Source: Gari tellinella (Eukaryota > Mollusca > Bivalvia > Cardiida > Psammobiidae). Taken from it: a stretch of DNA of 64,000 nucleotides. Made by a program: the position numbers and the translations under genes. The notes below the pieces were generated by a model, which saw only the letters and a program-made list of their open reading frames with translations, was not told where the DNA came from and did no database searches. The stretch spans positions 24,037,543 through 24,101,542 of the forward strand of contig OV277862.1 in the NCBI GenBank assembly GCA_922989275.2. Direction: 5' to 3'. Shown here in pieces: positions 1-12,439 of the stretch; position 1 is the stretch's first letter; each line of letters starts with the position of its first letter.

Positions 1-26
1 TGCTGCTTTTTCTCAAAGTTACATAA

Positions 27-379
27 TACAGTGCTCCCTTCCTACAACGACCCTCCCAATAACGGTTCCCGCCATACAACTACGCTTGCCACTATTCCCC
101 AAAACAATGCCCAACCTATCCACGGCTGCAATGTCGTCTGCTTTGAACTGTCGTCTGCTGTTTTTCTCAAAGTTACATAATGGAGATTTTGAAGGAAAAA
201 AATTAATAACGAGTGACAAACAGCTTGAATCCAGATCAGACGCAGCTTTATGCGGCGTCGGATCTGTATACAAACTGTTTGCAAATGTAAGCCAATTTCC
301 CTCCCTATAACGACTCCCTTCGAACAACGCACACATTTTTGTCTCCCAGTGGGTGTCGTTGTAGAGAGGGACCGCTGTA
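27..379. mobile_element. Family C MITE (TACAGTGCTCCC ends)
   Basis: Inverted-repeat element bounded by TACAGTGCTCCCTTCC on the left and GAGAGGGACCGCTGTA on the right, with the TA ends typical of Tc1/mariner-type targets. The middle has GTCGTCTGCTGTTTTTCTC and half of a hairpin built from CAAACAGCTTGAATCCAGA. Bases 1-26 match the interior of the same family, so this copy may sit inside another copy cut off by the window edge. No coding capacity. Confidence 0.75.
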
Positions 380-724
380 TTTCCCGTTTCAACTCGAGCA
401 TCAGTCCAGAAATAGACTTTTACGATAGAGCAGCAGTAGCACAGGACTTGGAACGGTAGCTGCATGCTAATAGCAAGAAGATACCCCGAAGAAGAAGGAG
501 AAGATCCACAAGGTGGTGTGTTAGACGATGGCTGACTCCAGCTAGAAGGCTAGAACATTAGCTTAGTGTGGAAGATGACAATGCCTTTACCAACTATATA
601 TGTAAGAATGCCAGGATTATAGGCCAGTCATCCATGCAGAGGAGGGAAACTCACGTGAGACCAAATCTATAAACCGGAGTGAAGCTGGCATTGACTCTCA
701 GACTCCTGGCTACAGGAGAAATGT

Positions 725-1058
725 ATCAAACTAGTACTCACGAATCCCACGAATGTGTTAAGAATACCACGAACGCCCAAAAAGCCGTTTACGAATCAGT
801 TACGACTCCTACGAATCAGCTACGAATCCTACGAATGCACTACGAATCTGTTACGAATTAAGTACCCATTGTTCCATTCGTGGAGGTCTTGGCCAAAACT
901 TTGAACTGCTCAAAAATTTTGCCACGAATCCCCGACCGCTCAGGAACTGCAAGAATCGACTACGAATCAGGTAAGAACTCCACGAATCATCTACGAATCC
1001 TAACATTTTCCAATTCGTAGCGATTCGTGGGATTCGTAGTCGGTGTGGAATAGGGGCA
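725..1058. repeat. ACGAATC-rich repeat, possible MITE
   Basis: The words CTACGAATC, ACGAATCC and their complements recur irregularly across about 330 bases on both strands. The right edge GTGTGGAATAGGGG resembles the ends of the element at 34447-34882 (CCCCATTCCACTG). The left end is not clear. Non-coding. Confidence 0.5.
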
Positions 1059-1356
1059 TTACAATATACCACACAATAGCTTAGTGGGCTTTGAATGCCA
1101 TAGAAACATCAATTGGCAAAGTCAATTTTATACACCACCTCTAAAGATGGTCGTATATTGCCGTTGCCCTGTCCGTACGTGAACGTGAACTACGTGAACA
1201 TTTTGTTTGTCCGGAGTTTTTTCCGAAAAACTCTCGGAATAATATTTATGAAATTTCACACAAATGTTTTATACAGAAATATGTCTACAAATTGGAATAG
1301 ATTTTGATAAAACTATATATTTCTTTGCCAGTGGGCGTATTACATACCGTTTGCGG

Positions 1357-1436
1357 CACAGGTACTTGACACATACATCTAGATATATTACCTTGGGGGG
1401 GGGGACTAGATCTAGATGTATGTGTCAAGTACCTGT
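1357..1436. repeat. Near-perfect hairpin, about 30-bp arms
   Basis: CACAGGTACTTGACACATAC on the left is mirrored by the complementary arm ending in CAAGTACCTGTG, with a G-rich loop (nine G in a row). Probably a small palindromic element; no other copy seen. Confidence 0.6.
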
Positions 1437-2003
1437 GGTTTGCGGTGCTCTCGCTTACTTTGGCAAATGTTGATTTATACAATTTCTTACAAAAAGTAAA
1501 ACAGTGCAGACCCTGAGCTTTTATTAGCCCTCTGGTCTGGGTCTACACTGTTTGTACAGAACAAGGTTTTCCAGTCACTACTACGCTGTTAACATATTCA
1601 AATACAAAATGACAACAGGCTCATTTACGAAATCCTCTGATCTGGTTCGGTATCGTTTGTACAGTTTTGTACCACAGGGTTTCGGCGCGCAGGCTATGAC
1701 ACTACGTACACCCCTCCCAGCTGCTACCCCCACCCACCCCATCCCACCAATGAAACTTTCAAAATGAGTCAAAACGCATCCATATGTTCAACAAACATTG
1801 AGTATCTTACATTATTGTTTGCCTTTACATCAACATCTACAGGGACGACGAAGAGTTATTAAAAGAGTAACCGATGTATACAGTATAGACAATAGGTGGT
1901 TCCCCGTATAGTCAGTTTTGTAACATTATTCTTTTTATATACAAGAAATACAACTCTAAAACTGGCATTGCCAGAAAATTAAATAAAACAACATATTTAA
2001 ACC

Positions 2004-2253
2004 TACAGTGGAGAATGTGTTATTCTTTCCCAATAAACGCGTTTACGCTAAAACTATTATTTGCAGTGCAAACAGTTTGGAGCCAGATCAGACGCCGGGT
2101 AACCCGGCGTCTGATCAGGCTCCAAACTGTTTGCCACCAAGATAAACATGAAATATCAGAATTGTCCAAAAGTTGTTCTTTTCTACGTTTTAGCGCTTTG
2201 CGTTTGCGTACGTTTGCGTTTAAACGGGAAAGAATAACAGATTCTCCACTGTA
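2004..2253. mobile_element. Family B MITE (TACAGTGGAGAAT ends)
   Basis: Ends are TACAGTGGAGAATGTGTTA and its near complement at 2230-2253 (GATTCTCCACTGTA), consistent with a TA-target Tc1/mariner-type MITE. The centre is a long hairpin with GATCAGACGCCGGGTAACCC at its tip. Almost identical to 23292-23542, so the two copies are recent. Confidence 0.85.
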
Positions 2254-2551
2254 ACTTAAACGGGTTAATTCAACCTCATATTAAGTGGACATAAGAAAAA
2301 AACAGTTGACGGCCGAATTTGCATTTAGCAAGTCACTGCCATTTTTGATAAAATGAGAGCTTTGTAAAGAGCGAGTTCATTGGGCTGTCGATTGGCTCCA
2401 CAATACATTGCGCCGAACACTAATAACGCACAGGTACTTAACACAAATTACCAAAAAAATAATAATATTTTTTTTACTGGACTTCTATTATAGAGACAAT
2501 GTATACAATGGGATCCAACAGGTAGTCTAAACTATCGACTTAAATTGATGC

Positions 2552-2805
2552 TTAAACCCATTGCCCCATAGCCTATTTCCAGTTTTGAAGATAGGTACTT
2601 ACTTAATGCAGGTTGAAAGTAAAGCAGAATGCGCCCTTAAGGCGCATTCTGCTTTACCCCCAGCCTGCTTTAAGCTATTATCTGCTAGAATATAGAAAAT
2701 ATTTCTTATGATTCTTATTTGAAGCAGTATAAATTGGAATTGTTTTCTTCAGTAGTGGAACAAATGAAATATGTAAAAGGGCGTATTTATGGGGGAATGG
2801 GTTAA
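2552..2805. mobile_element. Family A MITE (TTAA, CCCATTACCCCATA ends)
   Basis: About 254 bp, running from AACCCATTGCCCCATAGCC to TATGGGGGAATGGGTTAA. The central hairpin is AAGCAGAATGCGCC and complement around CTTAAG. TTAA at the edges and ends starting CCC suggest a piggyBac-type non-autonomous element (inference from ends only). Confidence 0.8.
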
Positions 2806-5225
2806 TAGACTAGATCGCCGATATTCTCTTGTGGTACCCTGATTAATTTATCAATACCTACTTTCTATTTCATCAAATTCCGTCAAATAATGTCACAGTA
2901 CGCGCAATTATAACGAAAATGTGCATAAAAATTATGTCGTTTCTGACGTCCAGTTTTATTGGCCAAAACAGGGACCATAGTTTTATCATGCATTATCTAC
3001 GTTCCTGGCCAAACTAAGGGGTCATCTAGTCAGTTTGCATATTTAACGGCCTTTACGACTTGAATGTTCACCTTATTGCATAACTTTATGTCGAAACATG
3101 GCCCTCTTCGCAATCAGCTATATGAAATATACATGTAATTTGGCACGAAAGTAACAAGTGAAAGACTCGTTTCATTTTAAATGCCATTTTGAATAACAGA
3201 ATGGATGGAATGAACCGAGTGGCCAACATTAAACAGGTAAAGTTTCTTTTAATTTTGCATTCTATGTAAATTATATGAAACTGAATATATTTCATTTAAA
3301 GATGATTTATAACATTTGGTGAAAGTTCCAGTCGCGTAGGCCGTTTATTGTGAACACCTAACAGATCACCCGACATACATGTTGTCACAGTCACTGCTAC
3401 GGCAAAACGAACGGGCTCCTGCATGCGTAACGCTTCGGTTCCCGTTAATCTAACTCATCGGCTCCCGTTAAAAATGGCGTCAGATGTCAAATCGACAACT
3501 GTGAGTATACAAATACACATGTATGATGTTTGTCCATCCTTGAGTATTGCTTTAAATGTAGACCAAGACGACTTTTACATACTGATGCATGCATACGTAC
3601 TACTTTTTTTATACGACAAAATGTTAATGCTTGAGAGAGTTTCGACCGTTACGGCGATTTCTGAGGAAAGATGACACCAAATATGTGTTTTGAGTAGTCT
3701 GTGTCTAACACTCGTCAACTGCATATAAAAAATAATCCGTTTCGCTATTAAACAAGTAAAGATGTTGGTTGTTTTTTTATAACAATGAACCACGCTCCAG
3801 TTATAGTTTAAAGGAAAACGGACAGCTGGTGATAAATATCTTTTAAATGAAAGATATTGAAAAAAAATCGCCTTCTGCCTTTGAAATTTTGAAAAATAAT
3901 AAAAAATGAAGTAGTTAGAGCCGTTTAAACTTTGTGATATATGACTGTGCAAGCGACCATGGGGGCCGCCATTTTGTTTACCTGTGTGACGTAACTAAGG
4001 CCTTCCGCGACCTTCCGGTTATAGCGAGTCTAACCGGGAATGCCGTAGAGTGCGCGGAATTTACCTCGATAACATTAATAAACTGAAATACTGAGAAAAA
4101 TTGGGCATGTGGAGGAAGGTAAAAACACTTTAGAACTTCAGTGTTACGATTTCGATCCTAAATTATCAGAGAATGTAATATTAGAAGACAGAGACTACGA
4201 CGGGTCGGGCGAAGAGAAAGCGCTTTTGCCGGACGAATTTGCGACTGCAATACTTGTGTATAAATGCCTACAAAGGATGATAATACTTGCTGAAGAACAA
4301 ATGAAATGACGATTGGGTGTCTTGGTGACAATGAGTGCATAGCAGAACCATCAAAATTTCGAGCTATTAGTGCTTAATCCAGCCATACTTGAAGTAGCGT
4401 ATATCAGGCAAATATCATAGGACACCGGAATCGGGCACGGATACTCTTGATAATATTTGCATACTGGTTGTGAATAAAGGCATCGAAGCCCTGTGACTTT
4501 CGAAAAAAGTTTCTCCGATATATTTAGTCTTATCTGTTAATATTTCCGTAAATATTAATCATAAACATCTTATGAGCCCGTAAAAGCGCGACTTTATCTA
4601 TTCCCTGATAAGCGCGGCTTTCCGCGGGTTATCAATTACCTGATGAGAGCGGGTTAGAGCGAGTCCTCTATTGAGCGGCTAAAATCTCATTCTTCTACTG
4701 AAATTTTACTGTCCGTAAAGTGTGTTCAAATATCTTCCGAAATCCCAAATCTAATTATTGGGGTTGCTACACAATGAATTGCATAAAAAGAGGCTTAGGT
4801 CATTAGGTGTGACCTATTGTTGATCGGTGATCTCCGTAAGACGTGCATACGATACTGCACGCACTACTCGTCACTTTTCGGAAAGTATGATCTATGTCAA
4901 CTTATGAAATATGCAGATAAGTTATCACACGAAAGTTTCTAACTGTTCCTGAGGTCAACATCTAAATATAGTTAACCAATGGAATCGCGGAATTCCATAG
5001 AGCACGCTCCACATGCATGCTATCTACAAAAATATCACAGGGGGATGCCGCTTGACCGTTGCGTCACACACCGGATGCGGGGGTAATAAAGTTTCGGCTC
5101 GGGAATAAAAGCTTCGGCTCATCAAAAGTAAGCATAATCCTAGGCGGTAGACAGAAATATCAAACAACTAATTAACCAATCAAACAAATCACATCTGCAG
5201 GTCTGTGACAATTCTTAACTGTCCC
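2806..5225. other. No recognised gene
   Basis: Low-complexity AT-rich DNA without a convincing exon on either strand. Around 3965-4080 the base composition is more GC-rich, with the stretch GGGGGCCGCCATTTTG. I see no repeat family here. Confidence 0.4.
4109..4309 (+). CDS. Short acidic ORF, unrecognised
   Basis: A 66-codon open frame with an acidic stretch (ENVILEDRDYDGSGEE) after LELQCYDFDPKLSE. It follows a relatively GC-rich patch, and a possible donor-like GGTAAAAAC lies near 4118. The opening slightly recalls the N-terminus of P2X7-like zinc-binding domain proteins common in bivalves, but this is too weak to name it. It could be chance or a fragment of a mobile gene. Confidence 0.15.
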   Translation: MEEGKNTLELQCYDFDPKLSENVILEDRDYDGSGEEKALLPDEFATAILVYKCLQRMIILAEEQMK

Positions 5226-5229
5226 ATCT

Positions 5230-6340
5230 CGCAACTCGGATTCTCATCTAGATCCAAACTGTAAAAATGAAACGATAAAACTCAGCTGTGAATCATTTTG
5301 GATCCTGATGAGAACCAAGCTACTCGGCGTCTCATCTACACAAAACGTGTGTAAAACTGGAAAGAAAGTAAAAATTGAATAATGCAAAGGTGTCAAACAG
5401 TTTGGATCCTGATGCAGTGCCGATCTACACGGTGTCTGATCAAAATTCAAACTGATTGCGTAGGAATTCACGTGAGAAAAAAACACTAATATATATCAAA
5501 CAGTTACGACGCCGAGACACTCAACATTGTGATCGGGATCCAAACTGTCTGAATTTATACCAAAGGAATATTTCTTCATAAAATGTAAATCTGTTTAGAT
5601 CTTGATCAGATGGCGAGCTACTCGGCGTCTCATCTTCATCCAAATCGCTTTTGTAAAACTATAATAAAAAATAATTGAATGTATTCCAAAAGTTTAAACA
5701 GTTTGGATCCTGATGCAGTGCCGATCTACACGGCGTCTGATCAAAATCCAAACTGATTGCGTAGGAATTCATGTGAAAATAAATTCTAATAGATATCAAA
5801 CAGTTACGACGCAGAGGCACTCAACATTGTGATCGGGATCCAAACAGTCTGAATTTACCGGTATATAAAAGGAATATTTCTTTATAAAATGTAAACCTGT
5901 TTAGATCTTGATCAGATGGCGAGCTACTCGGCGTCTCAGCTTCATCCAAATCGCTTTTTTAAAACTATAATGCAAAATAATTGAATGTTCTCTAAGATGT
6001 CAAACAGTTTGGATCCTGATGCAGTGCCGATCTACACGGCGTCTAATCAAAATTCAAACTGATTGCGTAGGAATTCACGTGCAAAATGTTTTCTAATAGT
6101 TATCAAACAGTTGCGACGCCGAGTCATTCAACATTGTGATCGGGATCCAAACTGTCTGAATTTATATCAAAGGAATATTTAATTCATAAAATGCAAATCA
6201 GACTCCGAGTTACTGAGTACCTGAGCTATATCATTGCTTTTATTCAGATTAGACTCCGAGATACTGAGAATCTGAGCTGTATCCATGCTTAGATCCAGAT
6301 CGGACTCCGAGTTACTCGGCTTTTAATCTGGATCTTAGTT
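5230..6340. repeat. Tandem repeat, period about 302 bp
   Basis: The motif CAAACAGTTTGGATCCTGAT recurs near 5394, 5695 and 6001, each followed by GCAGTGCCGATCTACACGG, GATTGCGTAGGAATTCA and CAACATTGTGATCGGGATCC in the same order. About 3.5 diverged copies. The repeat is made of degenerate versions of the GATCAGACGCC hairpin module found in the MITE families. Confidence 0.85.
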
Positions 6341-7600
6341 GTTTTGAAATACTATTCTATTGTATTCTTTTGTAGACAGCAGGTAAATCGTTACTCCATG
6401 CGGCATATATACTTACCATAGTAACATAAATCTAAGTAAAAATATATTGGAAATATATTGACTTGTATCGTTTTCACCCAATTGCATGCTACTTTTTCAA
6501 ACTACCATAAAACTCGAATTTAAATCTTAAATTAAAATTCATTTAGGCCTATCTAAAAGTTGTTTGAATTTTTTTCTACAGAAATGACGAGTGTAAAACT
6601 ACACCCAGAAATAAGAACGATAAAACTAGATCCAATCAAAATCGGATTTGGACTCAAGTAAGATCGCTATATCAGATCGGGATCTAGAGAATCGCGATGA
6701 TTAAATTAAGAAAGAAAAAACCGATCTAGATCTACCCGTACAATATGTAGATCTAGTAATGAGACTTTTTTCATTAAGAATTTCTGTAGCGTTGAATTCC
6801 TAAACCGAGACGAACCAGCTAGAAAATGCTGATTTGTAAACGAGTTGGTAGATCTAAGCCAGTTCAACATTTATGTCTAGATCAGCACAATAACGCACTG
6901 ATTATCAGATATTTTTTTTATTGTAGATCTAGATCTATTATTATAATCATCAATCAAGGTATTATGGATGTCGCCATACTCTACTGTTAGCCATTTCGCA
7001 TCATTGTTTTCCCAGATTCTACAGCTGGGAATTGGAACGGACATTTCTCTAAGCCGATTAACGATAGCTTCTGATCGTTTCTGGATCTACACGACCTTTC
7101 AAGTTCATCATAATCAATATGAATATACCATCTATCTATTATCTTTTTTTTAACTGTATGCGACCTTGAATTAAGCTTGCCGTTACCCTTACTGACGAAG
7201 TGTGAAATGTCCGTCCAAGTTACAGTGGTTGAGTGAAAGAGCCAATCAGCGTTTAGGCCTTTGTGTCGTCACAAAATGGATAAAAATCGAGGGTTCCGAA
7301 TGATAGCTTTGCCAATATGGCGGCGCCCGTTCCAATTAGCGATAGCTTACCTGTATGCAGTAAATCGATCTTTTTCGTACCTTATCGATGAGTAATAATT
7401 GCAGGACCTTCATGAATGTTGCTTTTAGGATAAAATCTAGGATCTAAGACCATATTGTCATCAGCTGTCCGTTTTCCTTTAAACATAATTTATTTCAATT
7501 AGATTCTATATACTGTACATGAAATGGGGTTGGGCCACAAGTTCTACTAACTTAGAGACTGTTACAGTTTAACAAATTCAAATTATTTAAGAGAGCGGGC
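6341..7600. other. No recognised gene
   Basis: AT-rich sequence with many AGATCTAGATC-type words between 6600 and 6930 but no exon, no long open frame with a known motif and no terminal inverted repeats that I could pair. Confidence 0.4.
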
Positions 7601-7610
7601 ATTAGCCTGA

Positions 7611-7674
7611 GCGAGAGAGAGAGGGGGAATTAAAGAGAGAGAGAGAGAGAGAGAGCGAGAGTGTGTGTACAGGT
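7611..7674. repeat. GA-rich microsatellite
   Basis: Two GA runs split by GGGGGAATTAAA, followed by GTGTGTGT. Simple-sequence repeat. Confidence 0.9.
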
Positions 7675-8304
7675 GCCTTCATTAACCATTATGAGGATAA
7701 ATATATGCAAGTACGCTCCAGTTATGTGTACAACGAACAGGCTACCGATCAAAATCATGCTATAGATGGGTTGTTGTTTTTTTCTCAAAAAACGCGGGAC
7801 CAATTTGAAATAAACCTTTGCATCTGAAATAAATATCGTATCCACTGCTATCGCCATATCTGTCAAATCCAAAGTACTCTGAACTATCGCGCAATGACCT
7901 TTCTATTTCCGAGTCAAGGAAAGATGGCCAGTGCGATATGAATTTGAAGAGTCGCTTCGAAACACAGGTCTTTGCGCGATAGTGCAGAGTACTTTGGCTT
8001 TGACATGTATGATAAGTCAGGCATTTTTCTGGTGTATCCACGGGTCCGGTAAACCATTTACAAACAGTGTACCTATGAAGAGTACACTTGTTCTATGCAA
8101 AAAGTGTAGACCCTTGTCGGGAGGCCTCCGATCAAGGTCTGCACTTCTCGCCATTTTGCACTGTTAAAATAAATCCTCAATATGTAGAAGTGAGCTAAAC
8201 TTAATTGGAAATATTGACAATTCATTTAAAGTATCAGGGGCGAATGAACTAAGGTCGAACATTTCAAGTCAAATTTTGTCTGAAACATCAAATCGTAGGG
8301 CTTA

Positions 8305-8559
8305 CAGGGTTGCCATAAGTTGACATGAAAAATCCTAAGGTTTCCAAATTTGCATTTTTCAAGTGCGATTTTACGAATCGTACCTTTACCCCATAGCCTT
8401 TTTCTTGTTTTGTTGACATGCGACTACTTAAAGGAGGCTGTAAGTAAAGCAGAATGCGCCTTAGGGCGCATTCTGCTTTACTTTCAGCCTGCTTTAAGCT
8501 ACCATGAACTTGGAAAAAATCCGGAGATTTAGGAAAAATCCGGAGAAATGACAGCCCTG
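8305..8559. mobile_element. Family G MITE (CAGGGTTGCCAT ends) carrying the family A hairpin
   Basis: Left end CAGGGTTGCCATAAG and right end AAATGACAGCCCTG are imperfect inverted repeats. The middle holds the AAGCAGAATGCGCC hairpin and the CCCCATAGCC motif usually seen in family A. The copy at 13096-13340 has the same arrangement in the opposite orientation, so the hairpin is part of the family rather than a one-off insertion. Confidence 0.6.
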
Positions 8560-8615
8560 GGATTATGGCAGGTGTGTCAGTGGGGTTGAAAATATAAATT
8601 ACGGTAGAATAAGGG

Positions 8616-8856
8616 TTAACCCATTACCCTTTAGCCTGTTCTTTTATTGAAGTATGTGACTACTTAAAGCAGGTCGAAAGTAAAGCTTTAAGGCGCATTC
8701 TGCTTTACTTTCAGCCTGCTTTAAACTCCCATCTGCTAGAATATAGAAACTATTTCTTATAATATATATTTATGACTGCATAAATTGGGAGTATTTTCTT
8801 GAGTGACGGAATAAATTAAAGGTGTAAAAATGCGTATTTATTGGGTAATGGGTTAA
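8616..8856. mobile_element. Family A MITE
   Basis: Complete copy with TTAA at both edges (8616 and 8853), left end CCCATTACCC and right end GGGTAATGGG. The central hairpin has lost part of its left arm (AAAGCTTTAAGGCGC). Confidence 0.85.
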
Positions 8857-8889
8857 TGATCACAGACTTTAGTGACAGCAGTAACCATT

Positions 8890-9083
8890 TACTGTCGAAC
8901 TTCGATATCTAGAACTTTCTTAACTCGAATTATCCTATATGTCGACACATGAACTGCATTTCATGCTCGGTTAAATCGAACATACCCGTATTTCAAAGTT
9001 TAAACGTGGCTAAGCCACGTTTTATCTTTGAAATACGAGTATGTTTGATTTAATCGAGTTCGAGATATCGAAGTTCGACTGTA
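8890..9083. mobile_element. Family K MITE (TCGAACTTCGATATC ends)
   Basis: Ends TACTGTCGAACTTCGATATC and GATATCGAAGTTCGACTGTA form a terminal inverted repeat. An inner hairpin uses CCCGTATTTCAAAGTT with AACGTGGCTAAGCCACGTT at the tip. Second copy at 33923-34120. Confidence 0.8.
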
Positions 9084-9229
9084 TCAAGTTTAATTTTACT
9101 TACACCGTCTTTCACCGCCGAGTGAGACTAGACTTGTACATGTATCTGCAGACAGTTTTGATTTAGATCAGGCATTGGTAAGCTGGGTGTCTGATCTACA
9201 TTCAAACTGACTGACACATCTACAGATAT

Positions 9230-9428
9230 TAGGCCCGTTTCATAAAACTTCGTACGACAATGTTGTCGTAAGTCAAATTATATTATTTATTTCTCCTTCT
9301 AGTCCTGTCTTGTGACATCTCTTTGGAATCGTCTTGAAAAGGATTAGAGAGAGAAATAATAAATTAAATGTATTTTAATTTTTAATTTTTGACATTTTTG
9401 TCGTTCGGGCTTTATGAAACGGGCCCGA
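9230..9428. mobile_element. MITE with GGCCCGTTTCATAAA ends
   Basis: Left end AGGCCCGTTTCATAAAAC and right end GCTTTATGAAACGGGCCC are inverted repeats about 200 bp apart. The centre is AT-rich and non-coding. Only copy in the window. Confidence 0.75.
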
Positions 9429-9530
9429 TATGAGCAATACATGTATCAACATTTTAACATAATCGCAATATATATATGTATACATGTATATATTGACCGG
9501 TCGGTTTCCGTCGTAGAACTGCAAGACAGT

Positions 9531-9743
9531 ACAGTCCCTCTTTACAACGACACCCAATGAGAAAGAACATTTATGTGCGCTGTTCGGAGGGAGTCGTTAT
9601 AGGGAGGGAAATTGGCTTACATTTGCAAACAGCTTGAATCAAGAACAGAACCCGCAGAACTCGCCTTTACATTTTTTTTCTGTCAAAATGTCCATTAGGG
9701 CCTATATAGCTTTGAGAAAAACAGCAGACGACGATTTTAAGCA
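9531..9743. mobile_element. Family C MITE, truncated
   Basis: Starts with a short form of the family C end (TACAGTCCCTC) and continues through ACAACGACACCCAATGAG and GGAGGGAGTCGTTATAGG to GCAGACGACGATTTTAAGCA. The distal end is missing next to the element at 9745. Confidence 0.65.
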
Positions 9744-9744
9744 T

Positions 9745-10286
9745 TACACTCAGTGCAAAAAGAAACGCACACTTTTATACAATATTATCTGTATGTAGAA
9801 GGAACGTATTTGTGAAATAATCTTTTCATTACAGCTAGTAGTTCCGTCTTGGGCTATCACTGTTGAAAATGGGAGGTTTATCATTGAATTGGCATCATCA
9901 CAACCTGTGCAAATCGGTGCGATGTTTTTAACAGGCACTAGTTAATTCGTTCGCTGCCAACTTAATCGTGATATTTTTATCCCACCACCGTTTCATTGTC
10001 GTCTGCTTCAATTTTGTTGTTTGCAAGATCGTTTCAAAGTAAGATTCAAAGTAGTATCTATACGAGTGTCAAACAGTTTGGATTACGCGGCGTCTGATCA
10101 GGATCCAAAATATTTGAAAACGTGCCTTTTGACGTCATTAAGAGTGAAAGGGTTAAAATACAGCAGAGTAATTTTCTAAACTTGTGGCAGAATTAAATTG
10201 ATCTTGAGATATGGTCTTAGTATCTTAAAAAAAGTCTCTTAATCTGCGCCTGAGCACAATGTACGTTTCTTTTTGTACTGAGTGTA
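9745..10286. mobile_element. Element with TACACTCAGTGCAAAAAG ends
   Basis: Left TACACTCAGTGCAAAAAGAA and right TTCTTTTTGTACTGAGTGTA are inverted repeats with TA ends, as in Tc1/mariner or pogo-type elements. About 540 bp including a nested insertion at 9942-10156. No transposase ORF is present. Confidence 0.7.
9942..10156. mobile_element. Nested TTAA element with GATCAGACGCC hairpin (family I)
   Basis: Bounded by TTAATTCGTTCGCTGCC and GAGTGAAAGGGTTAA, so TTAA flanks both sides. It carries CAAACAGTTTGGATTACGCG and GTCTGATCAGGATCC and the GTCGTCTGCTTCAATTTTG word shared with family C. Confidence 0.6.
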
Positions 10287-10654
10287 TATATAAGTGTCGT
10301 GTTAACCGTTACCCGGTCTGATCTGGCTCCAAGCTGTGCAATGGAAATAATAGTTTTAGGGGAGGAAAATGTATTATACCCGGTGATAATGACAATTTAG
10401 CATTTGGTACTAAACTGTGGAAATTGTAACTTATTTTTTTAATCTGAGTAGCAAATATGTTGGAGCCTGATCAGACGCCGGTTACCATGCGTCTGATATG
10501 TCTCCAACCTGCTTGCAATGGAAATAATATTTTTGTATATAAATGCATTTATTGGGAAAGAATAAAATATCAGTAAAGTTAGCGAAGCGGTCTCGTTCTG
10601 CACGAGGATCTCAAGGATGAAAGTGTAAGCTTATATATTCGAGGTTACCTTGCT

Positions 10655-10886
10655 TACAGTGGAGAAAATGTTAATCTTCTTCAATAAACGCGTTTACCAA
10701 AAATAAAAATACAAATTTACTAGACTTCTATTATAAAGTCTTTATAATTATAGAAGTCGACATGTGTAGTAAAAATCTTTTTTTAGGTAATAGATATAGA
10801 TGTATGTATCCAAACTGTTTGCACTGCAATTAATAGTTTTAGCGTAAACGCGTTTATTGGGAAAGAATAACGTTTTCTCCACTGTA
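10655..10886. mobile_element. Family B MITE, rearranged interior
   Basis: Left end TACAGTGGAGAAAATGTTA and right end AACGTTTTCTCCACTGTA match family B. The interior hairpin is replaced on one side by an AT-rich palindrome (ACTTCTATTATAAAG). Confidence 0.75.
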
Positions 10887-11037
10887 ATTGAAACTATTTT
10901 CTTCAGTGGACGAAAAGGCGTATGTATGGGGCAATGGGCTAATCTGTTCTCAGAAAAAATTGTCTGCCATAGTGTTATCTCCAATTTTACTAATTCATTT
11001 TTTGAAGGTTTGGCTGAAATGTTGAGATAGATACTAA

Positions 11038-11190
11038 ATAAATTGGAGGCTGATCAGACGCCGTATCACACGGCGTCTGATCAGGATCCAAACTGTTTAA
11101 AACACTCGATCTTTTTTAAGTCAAACAGCTTGGATCATGATCAGACGTCGTGTTACGCTGCGTCTGATCAGGATCCGAACTGCTTGCATT
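11038..11190. repeat. Two consecutive GATCAGACGCC hairpins
   Basis: One hairpin runs from TTGGAGGCTGATCAGACGCC to GGATCCAAACTGTTT (about 11045-11097), the next from CAAACAGCTTGGATCATGAT to GGATCCGAACTGCTTG. They are free-standing copies of the module used by families B, C and I. Confidence 0.7.
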
Positions 11191-12097
11191 AATGAGAGTG
11201 AAAGGGAAAGATTTGCAAGACAGACAACTAGGGTTCAATGTGTTAAGTCAGACAACCTTAAATCTAACTTTGAAACCTGACTTAACACATTGAACCCTTA
11301 GTAGCGACGAGTAAACTCGTCATGAAAAAATCATATACCTATCAAGAGTGCACTTGTCCTATGACAAACAGTTTGGAGTCTAATCAGACGCCGGGTTATT
11401 CGTTATTTGATCTGGCTCAAAACTGTTTGCAATGGAAAAAAAGTTTTAGCTGTATATGAAGCACCTCTTTACAGGGATCTTTGTTCATTACATTTTGTGA
11501 CTTACTAGATTTGTGTCCAGTTATATTATTTCCCATGCTATATATTTCGTTAAATGACAAACCATGCAGAAGCTGAGTTTTATCTTTTTTCTGACGTGTC
11601 AGAGTTATTTTTAGAACACTCATCCCTTTTCAAGTTTAAGAATGTTCCAATAACTCTGCCAAGTCAGATGAAAACACTAATAGATGGTTTATACAGGGCA
11701 TATGACTAGTATAGTATTCACCAGTATACTTGTCACTAGGGTTGAGAAGAAATATAAATGATAAGAACGTTTAGTAATCGTATAGATTTTATTTCAGTTT
11801 ATAAATTAAAATTTACAATAATAATAATCTGAATTGAATAATAATAATAACGACTTTTTCATGTGGATTACATATTTGGTATCGAACAATATGGTCCACA
11901 AACAAAATTAACATATATATATATAACACGAAGGAACATAATTACAAATCAGTATTTTTTTTAATCTATGCAAACATCGTGGACCCAGAAAAGACAGTTA
12001 TATTATTTCCGATGCTATATATTTCGTTAAATGACAAACCGTGCAGAAGCTGAGTATTATCCTTTTTTCCGAGTCCCCTAAGGAACATACCAAAGAT

Positions 12098-12282
12098 ATT
12101 TTAAACCATTTACTCCATGGTATATTTCTAGTATTGAAGAGAGGTAACCACTTAAACCAGATTGAAAGTAAAGCATAATGAGCCTAAATGTGCATTCTGT
12201 TTTACTTTAAACCCGCTTCAAGATACCATCTACTAGAGAACAGAAAACATTCATTATGATACATATGTATGGAGTAAAGGGT
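12098..12282. mobile_element. Family A MITE, degenerate
   Basis: Left part CCATTTACTCCATGG, hairpin arm GATTGAAAGTAAAGCATAAT, its partner GCATTCTGTTTTACTTT and right part TATGGAGTAAAGGGT are recognisable but diverged. Confidence 0.55.
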
Positions 12283-12439
12283 ACAATATGCAGGTACATG
12301 TATTGATCAATATCCATATTTCTATCATAACTTCCATAAAAATTACTATCGACATAATTAGCGGGCTTAAGGTAAATAGTGTAACAGTCGATCAGGGGCT
12401 CAGTACCAAAAAAAAAAATACATGAAACAATAGCAACAA

